Source of the DNA: Nostoc sp. CHAB 5715 | GTDB lineage: Bacteria > Cyanobacteriota > Cyanobacteriia > Cyanobacteriales > Nostocaceae | Direction of reading: 5' to 3' | DNA length: 5,937 nucleotides | NCBI RefSeq assembly: GCF_020829685.1 | Contig: NZ_JAIVFR010000438.1 | Location: 1-5,937 of the forward strand | Translations under genes and position numbers: made by a program | The notes under the pieces: generated by a model | Database searches by the model: none | Seen by the model: the letters and a program-made list of their open reading frames with translations, nothing else | What the model was told of the DNA's origin: nothing | In this document: piece after piece, positions 1 through 5,907 of the stretch | Layout of the letters: every line of letters begins with the position of its first letter | Position numbering within the stretch: the stretch's first letter is position 1

Positions 1-1
1 C

Positions 2-613
2 ACTAATTGGACTCTGTTTGACAAAACGCTCAAATATTGCACCCAGCATTCACCATACCCTCCGTTACTTTTTAGTTTGCGATCGCATGGTATTATTATC
101 CGGCTATTTGTCACCTTGACAGGGCTACCCGAATCACACCCAGAGCATTATCGTTACAACGGTACACCGATATTACAGATTGATGGCAAGAATTTAGGCA
201 CTTTTGCTCCTGACAGTCCGAAACTGCCGATTGGTGCTACATTTGCAGCTACTTTGCAACCAGATGGCTCTAGTATTATCCTCAAGGTTAATCCTGAGTC
301 AATCAATCTGCCAGAAGTTCCATTACCGGAATCAGAACCAAAGTTAGATACTGCTGGGCAATTCCGAGCCATTCACCGTGAATTCTGGCGTAAAGAAATG
401 TTTGATAATTTGGTAGAGGCGATCGCTACTACCTACGAACAGCGACAAGCCAATCAATCTGCAAGTAATGAAATTGAGCAGTTTAAGATTGGTAGCCATT
501 GGACTGCTTATGTGCAACCCAGTGGTGATTTTATTGTCCGAAATGAAGGTAAGCGGACGATTTGTCGAGAGCATCTAAATTACCAAATCGTAACTTCAAA
601 AGCCCGGAAATGA
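2..613 (+). CDS. 3' part of an unrecognised protein gene, probably with a rearranged C terminus
   Basis: The frame is open from base 2 to a TGA at 611-613. The 5' end is probably outside the window, although a TTG at 77 could start a 178-residue product. I do not recognise the family. Counted from the TTG, residues 25-75 look like a small beta-rich unit (GTFAPDSPKLPIG, then ATLQPDGSSIILKV). A proline-rich linker follows at 78-90, then a charged helical stretch at 94-135 and another beta-like segment at 136-158. There are no catalytic motifs, membrane segments or signal peptide. Codon use and GC resemble the nuclease gene and not the AT-rich central genes, and HIP1 octamers occur at 79 and 419. 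The last ~15 residues (164-178) are read antisense to a remnant of a DUF4351 gene, so the native C terminus is probably lost. The coding call rests on open-frame length and composition. The exact start is unknown. Confidence 0.55.
   Translation, partial: TNWTLFDKTLKYCTQHSPYPPLLFSLRSHGIIIRLFVTLTGLPESHPEHYRYNGTPILQIDGKNLGTFAPDSPKLPIGATFAATLQPDGSSIILKVNPESINLPEVPLPESEPKLDTAGQFRAIHREFWRKEMFDNLVEAIATTYEQRQANQSASNEIEQFKIGSHWTAYVQPSGDFIVRNEGKRTICREHLNYQIVTSKARK
79..86. repeat. HIP1 octamer GCGATCGC
   Basis: This is a perfect GCGATCGC palindrome. The octamer (highly iterated palindrome 1) is strongly over-represented in many cyanobacterial genomes, so it helps assign the flank to that phylum. It overlaps the possible TTG start of the first gene, and I see no regulatory meaning in that. 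Confidence 0.85.
419..426. repeat. HIP1 octamer GCGATCGC
   Basis: This is a second perfect GCGATCGC palindrome, inside the first plus-strand gene, where it encodes part of an EAIAT stretch. No full copy occurs in the AT-rich central segment. Confidence 0.85.
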
Positions 614-668
614 CTTTTCTTCGTTCGGCTTCTGCACCTTCTTCTTGCCAACTGGTCACAAATTCCAT
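567..668 (-). pseudogene. Remnant of a second Rpn/DUF4351-family gene
   Basis: Read on the minus strand from an ATG at 668, the frame gives MEFVTSWQEEGAEAERRKV followed by ISGLLKLRFGNLDAL. This aligns without gaps to residues 229-257 of the neighbouring nuclease (MEIVTSWEREGIQKERRAT, then ITKILKLRFG). I count 18 identities in 29 positions. The match covers the linker and the start of DUF4351 and fades after LDAL near base 567. The frame continues as unrelated sequence to a TAA at 531-533. There is no N-terminal nuclease part, and two in-frame stops (675-677 and 669-671) separate it from the intact gene upstream. It lies in the same frame directly after that gene, which suggests a decayed tandem paralogue or a fusion scar. 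The nucleotide sequences are clearly diverged, so it is not a recent duplication. Confidence 0.75.
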
Positions 669-674
669 TTACAA

Positions 675-1565
675 TTATCCTTGAAACCGCGATAATAATT
701 CCTCACGCTCAGCTTGTAAGAGTGAATCCATATATTCATCGGGGGACAATCGTAACAAAGCGGGAATAATGCCTTCTAAAGAAGCATCAATATCCCCAAA
801 GCGCAGCTTTAAAATCTTAGTAATAGTTGCCCTTCGTTCTTTCTGGATACCTTCTCGTTCCCAACTCGTTACTATTTCCATATATACCTCCTTGTCGGTT
901 AATCCCATTCTATCGGCTGTGGCTTTAAAGACTTCCTCCTCCGCAGCATTCAGTTCCAAATACACACCCACAAACCCCGAAATTAATTGCATCCGCGCTG
1001 GGTCTAACCTTAAAGTTGTCAGTAACCGCAAACATTCCGCCTTCACCTGCGGACGTTCTGATACAGAAATATTCATCTTCGCCATCAACGCCGCCGCCAC
1101 TGGATTGTGTTGCGTTAGAAAATCCCGCCAACTTAGGCGATTTAATTGAATTGCTGCAAACTGAAATTCCAGCACCTTTAAATCGGGAAACGTGACACGA
1201 TAATTTTGCGCTTGGGCACGTTTTGGTTCGTCGAAGGAGAAAATCACCACAGGATAAATTGGTAAATCATATTTTTCATGCAAGCGTGCAAAATACTTAA
1301 ACATCCGCTTGGCAAATGCTGATTCAGTGTAAGACTGATTTTCAACATGAATTAGAAAGTAAGTCTCCTGCTGCTGATAACGCACCTGTGCCAGCAAATC
1401 AATTTCTTTCTTTTCTCCAGATGTGACATCAGTAAATACATCTTGGGGTAAAAACTGGATAGAATCGCGGTCTATTTGGCTGGCTACTTGAGGCAGGAAT
1501 AAATCGAGAAACTCAACAAAGAATGTAGATATTAATTCTTTGAAAAGCCTGTCATGGTCAATCAT
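675..1565 (-). CDS. Rpn-family PD-(D/E)XK nuclease with C-terminal DUF4351 domain
   Basis: The 296-residue product has the usual layout of the cyanobacterial Rpn/transposase_31-like group. It opens with HDRLFKELI at residues 4-12. The PD-(D/E)XK core follows, with acidic residue D56 in EIDLLAQV and the ExQ-type catalytic strand HVENQS at 73-78. A helical middle comes next, and DUF4351 covers about 250-296 (LKLRFGDIDASLEG to REELLSRF). E. coli RpnA-type members are DNA endonucleases that raise RecA-independent recombination. DNA cleavage by this protein is inferred from that family. I chose the ATG at 1565 because GGAGGAG lies 8 bases upstream and the conserved N terminus begins there. An in-frame ATG at 1610 would add 15 residues that overlap the small upstream frame. 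The gene follows that frame by 1 base and runs convergent to the first gene. Length is normal and the catalytic residues appear intact. Confidence 0.9.
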   Translation of the reverse strand: MIDHDRLFKELISTFFVEFLDLFLPQVASQIDRDSIQFLPQDVFTDVTSGEKKEIDLLAQVRYQQQETYFLIHVENQSYTESAFAKRMFKYFARLHEKYDLPIYPVVIFSFDEPKRAQAQNYRVTFPDLKVLEFQFAAIQLNRLSWRDFLTQHNPVAAALMAKMNISVSERPQVKAECLRLLTTLRLDPARMQLISGFVGVYLELNAAEEEVFKATADRMGLTDKEVYMEIVTSWEREGIQKERRATITKILKLRFGDIDASLEGIIPALLRLSPDEYMDSLLQAEREELLSRFQG

Positions 1566-1566
1566 C

Positions 1567-1719
1567 CTAGCAACTCCTCCAACACATCCAAATCTCAGCA
1601 TTCGGCACAAAAAACACCTTCCGGGTAAGGTTTATATCCTGGTGTAAATTGTATGTCGTCAACGCACTACAAATCGTCCAAAGGCGGTCAGTCTTTAACA
1701 TTATCTCGCCAGTAAGCAT
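1567..1719 (-). CDS. Small 50-residue protein or gene remnant upstream of the nuclease
   Basis: A minus-strand frame runs from an ATG at 1719 to a TAG at 1567-1569. It encodes MLTGEIMLKTDRLWTICSAL, then TTYNLHQDINLTRKVFFVPN and AEIWMCWRSC. I cannot assign a family. It is not simply hydrophobic or low-complexity and has no membrane segment. AGGAG lies 11 bases upstream of the ATG with AAGGG directly next to it. A second ATG at codon 7 is an alternative start. The stop is 1 base from the nuclease ATG, and the nuclease ribosome binding site is inside this frame. That spacing suggests a coupled two-gene transcript, such as a leader peptide or a small partner protein. It could equally be the surviving end of a longer degraded gene, because the frame has a stop just upstream (TAA then GGG before the ATG). 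Confidence 0.4.
   Translation of the reverse strand: MLTGEIMLKTDRLWTICSALTTYNLHQDINLTRKVFFVPNAEIWMCWRSC
1574..1580 (-). promoter_or_regulatory. Strong ribosome binding site for the Rpn-like nuclease
   Basis: On the minus strand GGAGGAG lies 8 bases before the ATG at 1565. It decides the nuclease start over the upstream ATG at 1610. It sits inside the last codons of the 50-residue frame, an arrangement consistent with translational coupling. Confidence 0.75.
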
Positions 1720-1769
1720 CCCTTATATTGCTCCTGCAATCCGCGCCCTGTCTAATCCGATAACAGCAC

Positions 1770-1775
1770 AGTATA
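1770..1775 (-). promoter_or_regulatory. Possible -10 box for the small frame and nuclease
   Basis: The minus strand reads TATACT (5 of 6 bases match TATAAT) about 50 bases upstream of the ATG at 1719. I see no convincing -35 box at 16-18 bases, so this is only a weak candidate. Confidence 0.2.
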
Positions 1776-1874
1776 CATGAGTTTTTTGGTGAAGAGTTTA
1801 TTTTCAACCGACAAGTGTTATGCGAACTGCTTGGGGAAATGTTGCATCAGTTGCGGTAGATTCGTTGGGAAAGT

Positions 1875-3209
1875 TCAAATAATTTTAGTGATAACAGCAT
1901 GATCTTCAAGTGTTCCTTGTTGATTTTGAGATTGTTTTAGAAAGAATTCTACGGCAGTTCCTTCTGCAAGATGATATTTGTTACATTGTATATCTCGCAT
2001 TCCGAAAAAATAACGCTCATTATTATAACTCTTTAAATGTCCTGATTTCTGATTGCTATGTATTCTATGAATTTTACCTTGAAAAACTTTTTTATCTCTT
2101 AACTGGTCTTGCTTACATATATTAATCAGTTGTGTTTGTTTTTCTCTTAAATAATTTTCTACTTCACTCTTTGGATAAGGAATTTGGTAATGATTAAGAA
2201 TTTTGCTGACTTCATCAGTTAGTCTCAAATCATATTTTTGAACTATTAGCCCAATTAATTCTGCTAACAATTTTGATTTTTCAATTTCTTGAATCTTATA
2301 ATAGCATCTAGCCATTATAAGATAAAGTTTAATTTTTTTATCTTCATCTCCTTGAAATAAGCTAGCCTTGCAACAGTTAATCAATGCCTGTTCATGGTTT
2401 CTCTCATCAAATTCAATGCCAGCAATTTCTTGATAAATAAACCATTTTTGTCCTCTGTGACCTTGAATAATCTGTAACAAAATACTTTTACCTGCTTCAA
2501 TATCACCTAAAGCTATTAAAGAAAGTGCTTTTTTTCGCTTAAACCAAATATCATTATCATAATGAAACTTACTAATAGATGATAAAGCTATATCACAATT
2601 ATCTATACATTCTTGATGCTTTTCTTGCTTTTGCAATAGAGAAGTTAAAATTGAGAAATATTCTTCATAATCAGATGCTTGCCTGTTTATGTTACCATCA
2701 GTATCAGTAAATGTTGTCTCATTCTTTGAAAGTTTTTTTGGTTCTAACTTAGTAATCCATTCTTGAACTTTATTGACATTGAAATTAGGTTTTTTATAAG
2801 CCTTGATTAACTTAAAAATACCTATTGTATAAGGACAAGGAACTCTATCTTGGTTGGTTATATAGTCTTTTTGTTCTGAAATATCAGTAATTTTTTTAAT
2901 CCCTTTTTCATGTTTACAAATATAATCTTTGTCAAAGCTCTTAACGTGCTGATCGAAAAGATACCAGACATAAAGATTCTTGACTGGTGCTTCATGGATA
3001 TGAGCAATTACTATATTTTCAATATCAACATTTTCAGGAAGAATCGCATTATTTCTTAAGCATTTAAGCAAAAAAACAGTATCCCATGAATTCCACTCAT
3101 TGGAAAAATCAATATAAACTTGATAGTAAATATCAAGGGCTTCTTGAAAATCACCTGAATCGAGTTTTTGTTTAGCTAGGTTTGTAAGGTTTTTTTTTGA
3201 AGATAACAT
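1875..3209 (-). CDS. TPR-like repeat protein with C-terminal cold-shock-like OB domain
   Basis: The 444-residue protein starts with a TPR-like helix pair at 5-36 (LAKQKLDSGDFQEALDIYYQ). A less regular middle follows at 40-180. More TPR-like pairs cover about 181-330, including WFKRKKALSLIALGDIEAGK at 222-241 and IAGIEFDERNHEQALINCCK at 262-281. Residues 376-444 read like a cold-shock domain: FQGKIHRI, QKSGHLKS where RNP1 would be, RYFFGMRDI where RNP2 would be, then LAEGTAVEFF and a final HAVITKI strand. The RNP1 aromatics are largely missing, so nucleic-acid binding is plausible but unproven. TPR units usually scaffold protein contacts, so the helicase is the obvious partner. I chose the ATG at 3209, 5 bases after the helicase stop (TAACCACAATG). 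An ATG at 3254 would overlap the helicase by 40 bases and add 15 residues encoded antisense to nothing conserved. No good Shine-Dalgarno precedes either start, so coupling by re-initiation is likely. AT-rich like the helicase gene. Confidence 0.8.
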   Translation of the reverse strand: MLSSKKNLTNLAKQKLDSGDFQEALDIYYQVYIDFSNEWNSWDTVFLLKCLRNNAILPENVDIENIVIAHIHEAPVKNLYVWYLFDQHVKSFDKDYICKHEKGIKKITDISEQKDYITNQDRVPCPYTIGIFKLIKAYKKPNFNVNKVQEWITKLEPKKLSKNETTFTDTDGNINRQASDYEEYFSILTSLLQKQEKHQECIDNCDIALSSISKFHYDNDIWFKRKKALSLIALGDIEAGKSILLQIIQGHRGQKWFIYQEIAGIEFDERNHEQALINCCKASLFQGDEDKKIKLYLIMARCYYKIQEIEKSKLLAELIGLIVQKYDLRLTDEVSKILNHYQIPYPKSEVENYLREKQTQLINICKQDQLRDKKVFQGKIHRIHSNQKSGHLKSYNNERYFFGMRDIQCNKYHLAEGTAVEFFLKQSQNQQGTLEDHAVITKII

Positions 3210-3214
3210 TGTGG

Positions 3215-5593
3215 TTAATTGTACTCGTGAATAACTTCTTGAAATATCTTCCATAAATTAGGCTCATCGCAATAAATGGCAGTAATTGTGCTAATAAAGC
3301 CTTTTTGGTCGTAATCAAACTTGATACATAATTTACCATCTCCATTTGTTCCAAATAACTTTATCAAATCATGAAGATTATTTTCTGAAATATATTCAAA
3401 ATAAATTTCTCTATTTCTCAATCTCTGGATTAAATTATTGTATAGTTTCTCTCTCCAACCATCTTTTTTTTCTAAGTTGATATTAGAAATAGCTATTTTT
3501 CTTGTCAATACAAATAATACTTCATCCCCAAACTGTGGAGGTTGTGCTTTTTGTACAATCGGAGGACTAAACGCGCCATTTTTTTTATAGAAAAACATAA
3601 TTATTGCTGTTTTATTTTGATTTGTAGTTTCAGTAATTTCGTAAATTTCTTGATATTGGTTATGTTTGATTGCTTGTATTTTTAAGTTACTAGATTGGAT
3701 TTTTGGAGAAATAAATAAACTTAAACTTATTAAAACGGTATTTTTAAATTGCTCATCAAAATATTGTTTTAAATCCTCCTTTAAAGATTCAAATAATAAC
3801 TTACTTAAATCAGTATCTTGTTTTGATATAAAATAACTTTTCACCCAATCTTTAAAAATATTATTATCACTAGAATTTTGTATTTTAAGATCAGGATCAG
3901 ATAAAGGAGTTATTGGTTCATATCCGCATAAAACAATCTGAGAAGTAGCTCTAGTAATACCTGTATATAACCACTTAAAATAGCCTTGATTAGTTCTTCC
4001 TCTATTTTCCCCTTGATTTGTATTAAATACAACTTTTGGCCATTTATAAGACATAGATTTGTGTACAGTCATTGCATAACCATATCGAATAAATGCAGTA
4101 TTTTTAAACTTGAAGTAGTTACTAGCAGGATCATTTTGAAGTCGCAGCTTAATTTTATTTCTGTATTGTTTTTTTGCGTTCTTTAATAAACGTTTTAATT
4201 CTTTCTCTTTTTCTCCAAGCTTTGTCTTAACTTGTTCTCCATTGTCTAATCTGATTTTAAACTTAGATATATCAAGTTCTAATGCTCTATATTCTTCAGA
4301 GTACCGCAGATGATTATACTCATCCGAATGTTCAAAAATACAGGCGTTAATTTCCTCCTTTAATTGATTATTAATAATAATTTTTAAGGCAATTTTTTCT
4401 TCTTTAACCAACTCTGCTTGGGGATTATTTAAATAATTCTCTAGTAGTAATACCCTGATAACTTTTTTGGTTGCATTCAATTGAATGTAGACTTCTCGAA
4501 AGCTTAAACTAACTGATGTATTTTTTATTTTTATTTCTTGTTTGCTTGCTTCAAAGATTGCGCTTATTTCTCCAAACTCACCATTATAAATTGATTTTGT
4601 AGGAGCAAATAGATCATAATTATCTACATTAATATTATTGTAGAATAATATGATGTCACCAACTGCAAGATTTTTATCTAACTTTAATAGCTTTCTTCTA
4701 ATCCATAAATTGATGTTATGTGCGTTTTCATTAGAGTAACATAGGATGTGAATGTCACTTTTATTCAATTCTGATATGTAAGTTTCTATTTTATCTTTTG
4801 TTAAATGAATAACAGCATCTGATGTCTGATTAATTTGTAAATCATTAAACATCTTGTTGCTAATACCTGAAACACATTTCAGTGCTTCAGCATTAATTGG
4901 CGAATAGTTTGTTTTGTCTGATAATTGAGCAACGTCAACTACTAATTGATACTTTTCTTCCAGATATTTACGAATAAGAGGTGATTCTTGTTCATTTCCA
5001 AAACTTAATTGAAATGGATCACCGATGAATATTATTTTTCTTTTAGAATCTTTAAGAGCAGTAAATTCAAGATAATCTTTTAAAAGATGACCCGAACCAA
5101 ACCGTAGATCAAAACTTTCATAAAAACTATCAGATATAAGCTGTGATTCATCGACAATAAAGATGGAATTATCTGAATTATTACATTTTTTCAATGGTAT
5201 AATATCAATTGTATCTCCTTCATCAGTTTGATCGCTTTCATCACTTCCATCATCAATTACTTCTGTAGGAGTACCACCATAAATATAAGAGTAAATACTA
5301 TTTACATTTTCAAGATTATAATTGGACATTAAGTTTCTAGCAACTCTTGTTGATTGAGCAAAAGATAATACCTCTTCAATACCTAGTTGATAAGCAATTT
5401 TTTCAATATAAGGAATAAGAAATGATTTGCCACTATTTGACGTTCCTTGTATAATAAAAATTTGGATTTCTGAATTTTTTACGAAGTTGCTGATCTTGTT
5501 TAAGACTTCTTGTTGATCTTCATCAAGAAGACTGAAATCTAGAGTAGATTTGTTACTATCTATTTCTTTAAAAACATCCGTTGATATTTCCAT
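3215..5593 (-). CDS. Superfamily 1B helicase (RecD/Pif1/Dda-like) with large C-terminal extension
   Basis: The 792-residue product carries the SF1 motifs in order: a Q-type motif LLDEDQQEVL at 22-31, Walker A GTSNSGKS at 50-57, motif Ia FAQSTRVARNL at 78-88, and a Ib-like NSIYSYIYG at 98-106. Motif II is VDESQ at 147-151, motif III GDPFQL at 191-196, motif IV near CYSNENAHNINLWIRR at 285-300. An NGEFGEI element follows at 337-343, then motif V TVHKSMSY at 509-516 and motif VI YTGITRA with the arginine finger R548. The GDPxQL and NGxxG signatures favour the RecD/Pif1/Dda branch, known as 5'-to-3' ATP-dependent unwinding enzymes. Polarity here is inferred. An acidic loop (DDGSDESDQTDEGD, 114-127) and a charged, probably coiled-coil insertion (about 390-485) interrupt the core. 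Residues 560-792 match nothing I recognise. It is first in a unit with the TPR/cold-shock gene. The ATG at 5593 lacks a clear ribosome binding site. Confidence 0.88.
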   Translation of the reverse strand: MEISTDVFKEIDSNKSTLDFSLLDEDQQEVLNKISNFVKNSEIQIFIIQGTSNSGKSFLIPYIEKIAYQLGIEEVLSFAQSTRVARNLMSNYNLENVNSIYSYIYGGTPTEVIDDGSDESDQTDEGDTIDIIPLKKCNNSDNSIFIVDESQLISDSFYESFDLRFGSGHLLKDYLEFTALKDSKRKIIFIGDPFQLSFGNEQESPLIRKYLEEKYQLVVDVAQLSDKTNYSPINAEALKCVSGISNKMFNDLQINQTSDAVIHLTKDKIETYISELNKSDIHILCYSNENAHNINLWIRRKLLKLDKNLAVGDIILFYNNINVDNYDLFAPTKSIYNGEFGEISAIFEASKQEIKIKNTSVSLSFREVYIQLNATKKVIRVLLLENYLNNPQAELVKEEKIALKIIINNQLKEEINACIFEHSDEYNHLRYSEEYRALELDISKFKIRLDNGEQVKTKLGEKEKELKRLLKNAKKQYRNKIKLRLQNDPASNYFKFKNTAFIRYGYAMTVHKSMSYKWPKVVFNTNQGENRGRTNQGYFKWLYTGITRATSQIVLCGYEPITPLSDPDLKIQNSSDNNIFKDWVKSYFISKQDTDLSKLLFESLKEDLKQYFDEQFKNTVLISLSLFISPKIQSSNLKIQAIKHNQYQEIYEITETTNQNKTAIIMFFYKKNGAFSPPIVQKAQPPQFGDEVLFVLTRKIAISNINLEKKDGWREKLYNNLIQRLRNREIYFEYISENNLHDLIKLFGTNGDGKLCIKFDYDQKGFISTITAIYCDEPNLWKIFQEVIHEYN

Positions 5594-5609
5594 TAATTTT
5601 TAGGTTAAT

Positions 5610-5628
5610 TCAATAAGGAACTCAATAA
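5610..5628 (-). repeat. Tandem TTATTGA heptamers in the helicase leader
   Basis: On the minus strand TTATTGA occurs twice with a 12-base period (plus-strand TCAATAA at 5610-5616 and 5622-5628), between the predicted transcription start and the helicase ATG. These could be operator half-sites. In such AT-rich DNA a chance origin is also possible. Confidence 0.4.
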
Positions 5629-5630
5629 TT

Positions 5631-5644
5631 AAATTTTAAAATTT
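5631..5644. repeat. Perfect 14-base AT palindrome (AAATTTTAAAATTT)
   Basis: The sequence equals its own reverse complement over 14 bases. It lies 38 bases upstream of the helicase ATG and just downstream of the predicted -10 box, where a repressor would act. An operator role is inference. AT-rich composition raises the chance of such palindromes. Confidence 0.5.
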
Positions 5645-5657
5645 GTGACATCAATTA

Positions 5658-5688
5658 ATCTTAATCCAAAGCATCTTTCACTTGTCAA
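5658..5688 (-). promoter_or_regulatory. Candidate sigma-70 type promoter for the helicase/TPR unit
   Basis: The minus strand has a perfect -35 box TTGACA (5688 to 5683). A -10-like TAAGAT follows after 19 bases (5663 to 5658, 4 of 6 matches), or ATTAAG after 17 bases (5665 to 5660, 3 of 6). Predicted transcription would start near 5650, giving a leader of roughly 55-60 bases before the ATG at 5593. The -35 box is strong. The -10 box is mediocre, which often goes with activator dependence or low basal expression. Confidence 0.5.
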
Positions 5689-5720
5689 GCAGTAAAACTA
5701 CGCAATTATTGTTAAGCAGT

Positions 5721-5745
5721 GGGATCGCCCCCTTACGGCTACACC
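5721..5745. repeat. HIP1-related decamer and degenerate cyanobacterial interspersed repeat
   Basis: GGGATCGCCC at 5721-5730 is a palindromic relative of HIP1. The following CTTACGGCTACACCTACGCA resembles the degenerate, partly palindromic short interspersed repeats common between genes in Nostoc-like cyanobacteria. The match to that class is from memory of its general form and is not an alignment. Confidence 0.4.
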
Positions 5746-5755
5746 TACGCATTTC

Positions 5756-5818
5756 GTTGGCTATCTAATGAAGCGGAGTCACCTTTTGTTTAACTAGCGA
5801 CTTACGTTAATAGCCAAC
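5756..5818. repeat. Inverted repeat GTTGGCTAT / ATAGCCAAC with a 45-base loop
   Basis: GTTGGCTAT at 5756-5764 and its exact reverse complement at 5810-5818 enclose 45 bases. The long loop and the absence of a T run argue against a simple terminator. It may be a repeat relic, a recombination site or chance. Confidence 0.45.
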
Positions 5819-5907
5819 TGGACAATTTATAAATCGCCATTTGGTCTAGCTGTTTCCAGATAAAGTCTTGTTAGGTTAACTCTTAAGGCAATCAGCTTTG
5901 AGTACCT

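Larger units (their letters stand above)
5594..5907. other. Non-coding region with promoter, palindrome and repeats
   Basis: This stretch of 314 bases separates the divergent helicase gene and the partial gene at 5908. I found no convincing coding frame or RNA gene in it. From left to right it holds the AT-rich helicase leader with short direct repeats and a palindrome, a TTGACA-type promoter facing left, a GC-richer block resembling degenerate cyanobacterial interspersed repeats, and a 9-base inverted repeat with a 45-base loop. The change from about 30% GC (by eye) to a more balanced composition happens near 5690. Confidence 0.6.

Noticed and set aside
769..1149. A 126-codon plus-strand frame opposite the nuclease gene.
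   Set aside because: It is antisense to a well-supported PD-(D/E)XK/DUF4351 coding sequence and has no family-like motifs.
1611..1874. A rho-independent terminator downstream of the TPR/cold-shock gene.
   Set aside because: I found no GC-rich stem followed by a T run on the minus strand after 1875. The operon may end further on or use another mechanism.
1793..1882. A plus-strand frame reading RVYFQPTSVMRTAWGNVASV and ending in DSLGKFK with a stop at 1880, possibly the tail of a degraded gene such as a transposase.
   Set aside because: It is only about 29 codons long with an in-frame stop just upstream. I cannot match it to a family, and the opposite strand also stays open here.
3172..3354. 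A 60-codon minus-strand frame across the helicase/TPR junction.
   Set aside because: It overlaps two convincing genes in another frame and has no start signal or recognisable content.
1861..5760. The 8-base direct repeat TTCGTTGG at 1861-1868 and 5753-5760, flanking the AT-rich cassette like a target-site duplication.
   Set aside because: An 8-base match between two stretches of 100-150 bases is fairly likely by chance, and no transposase or integrase is present.
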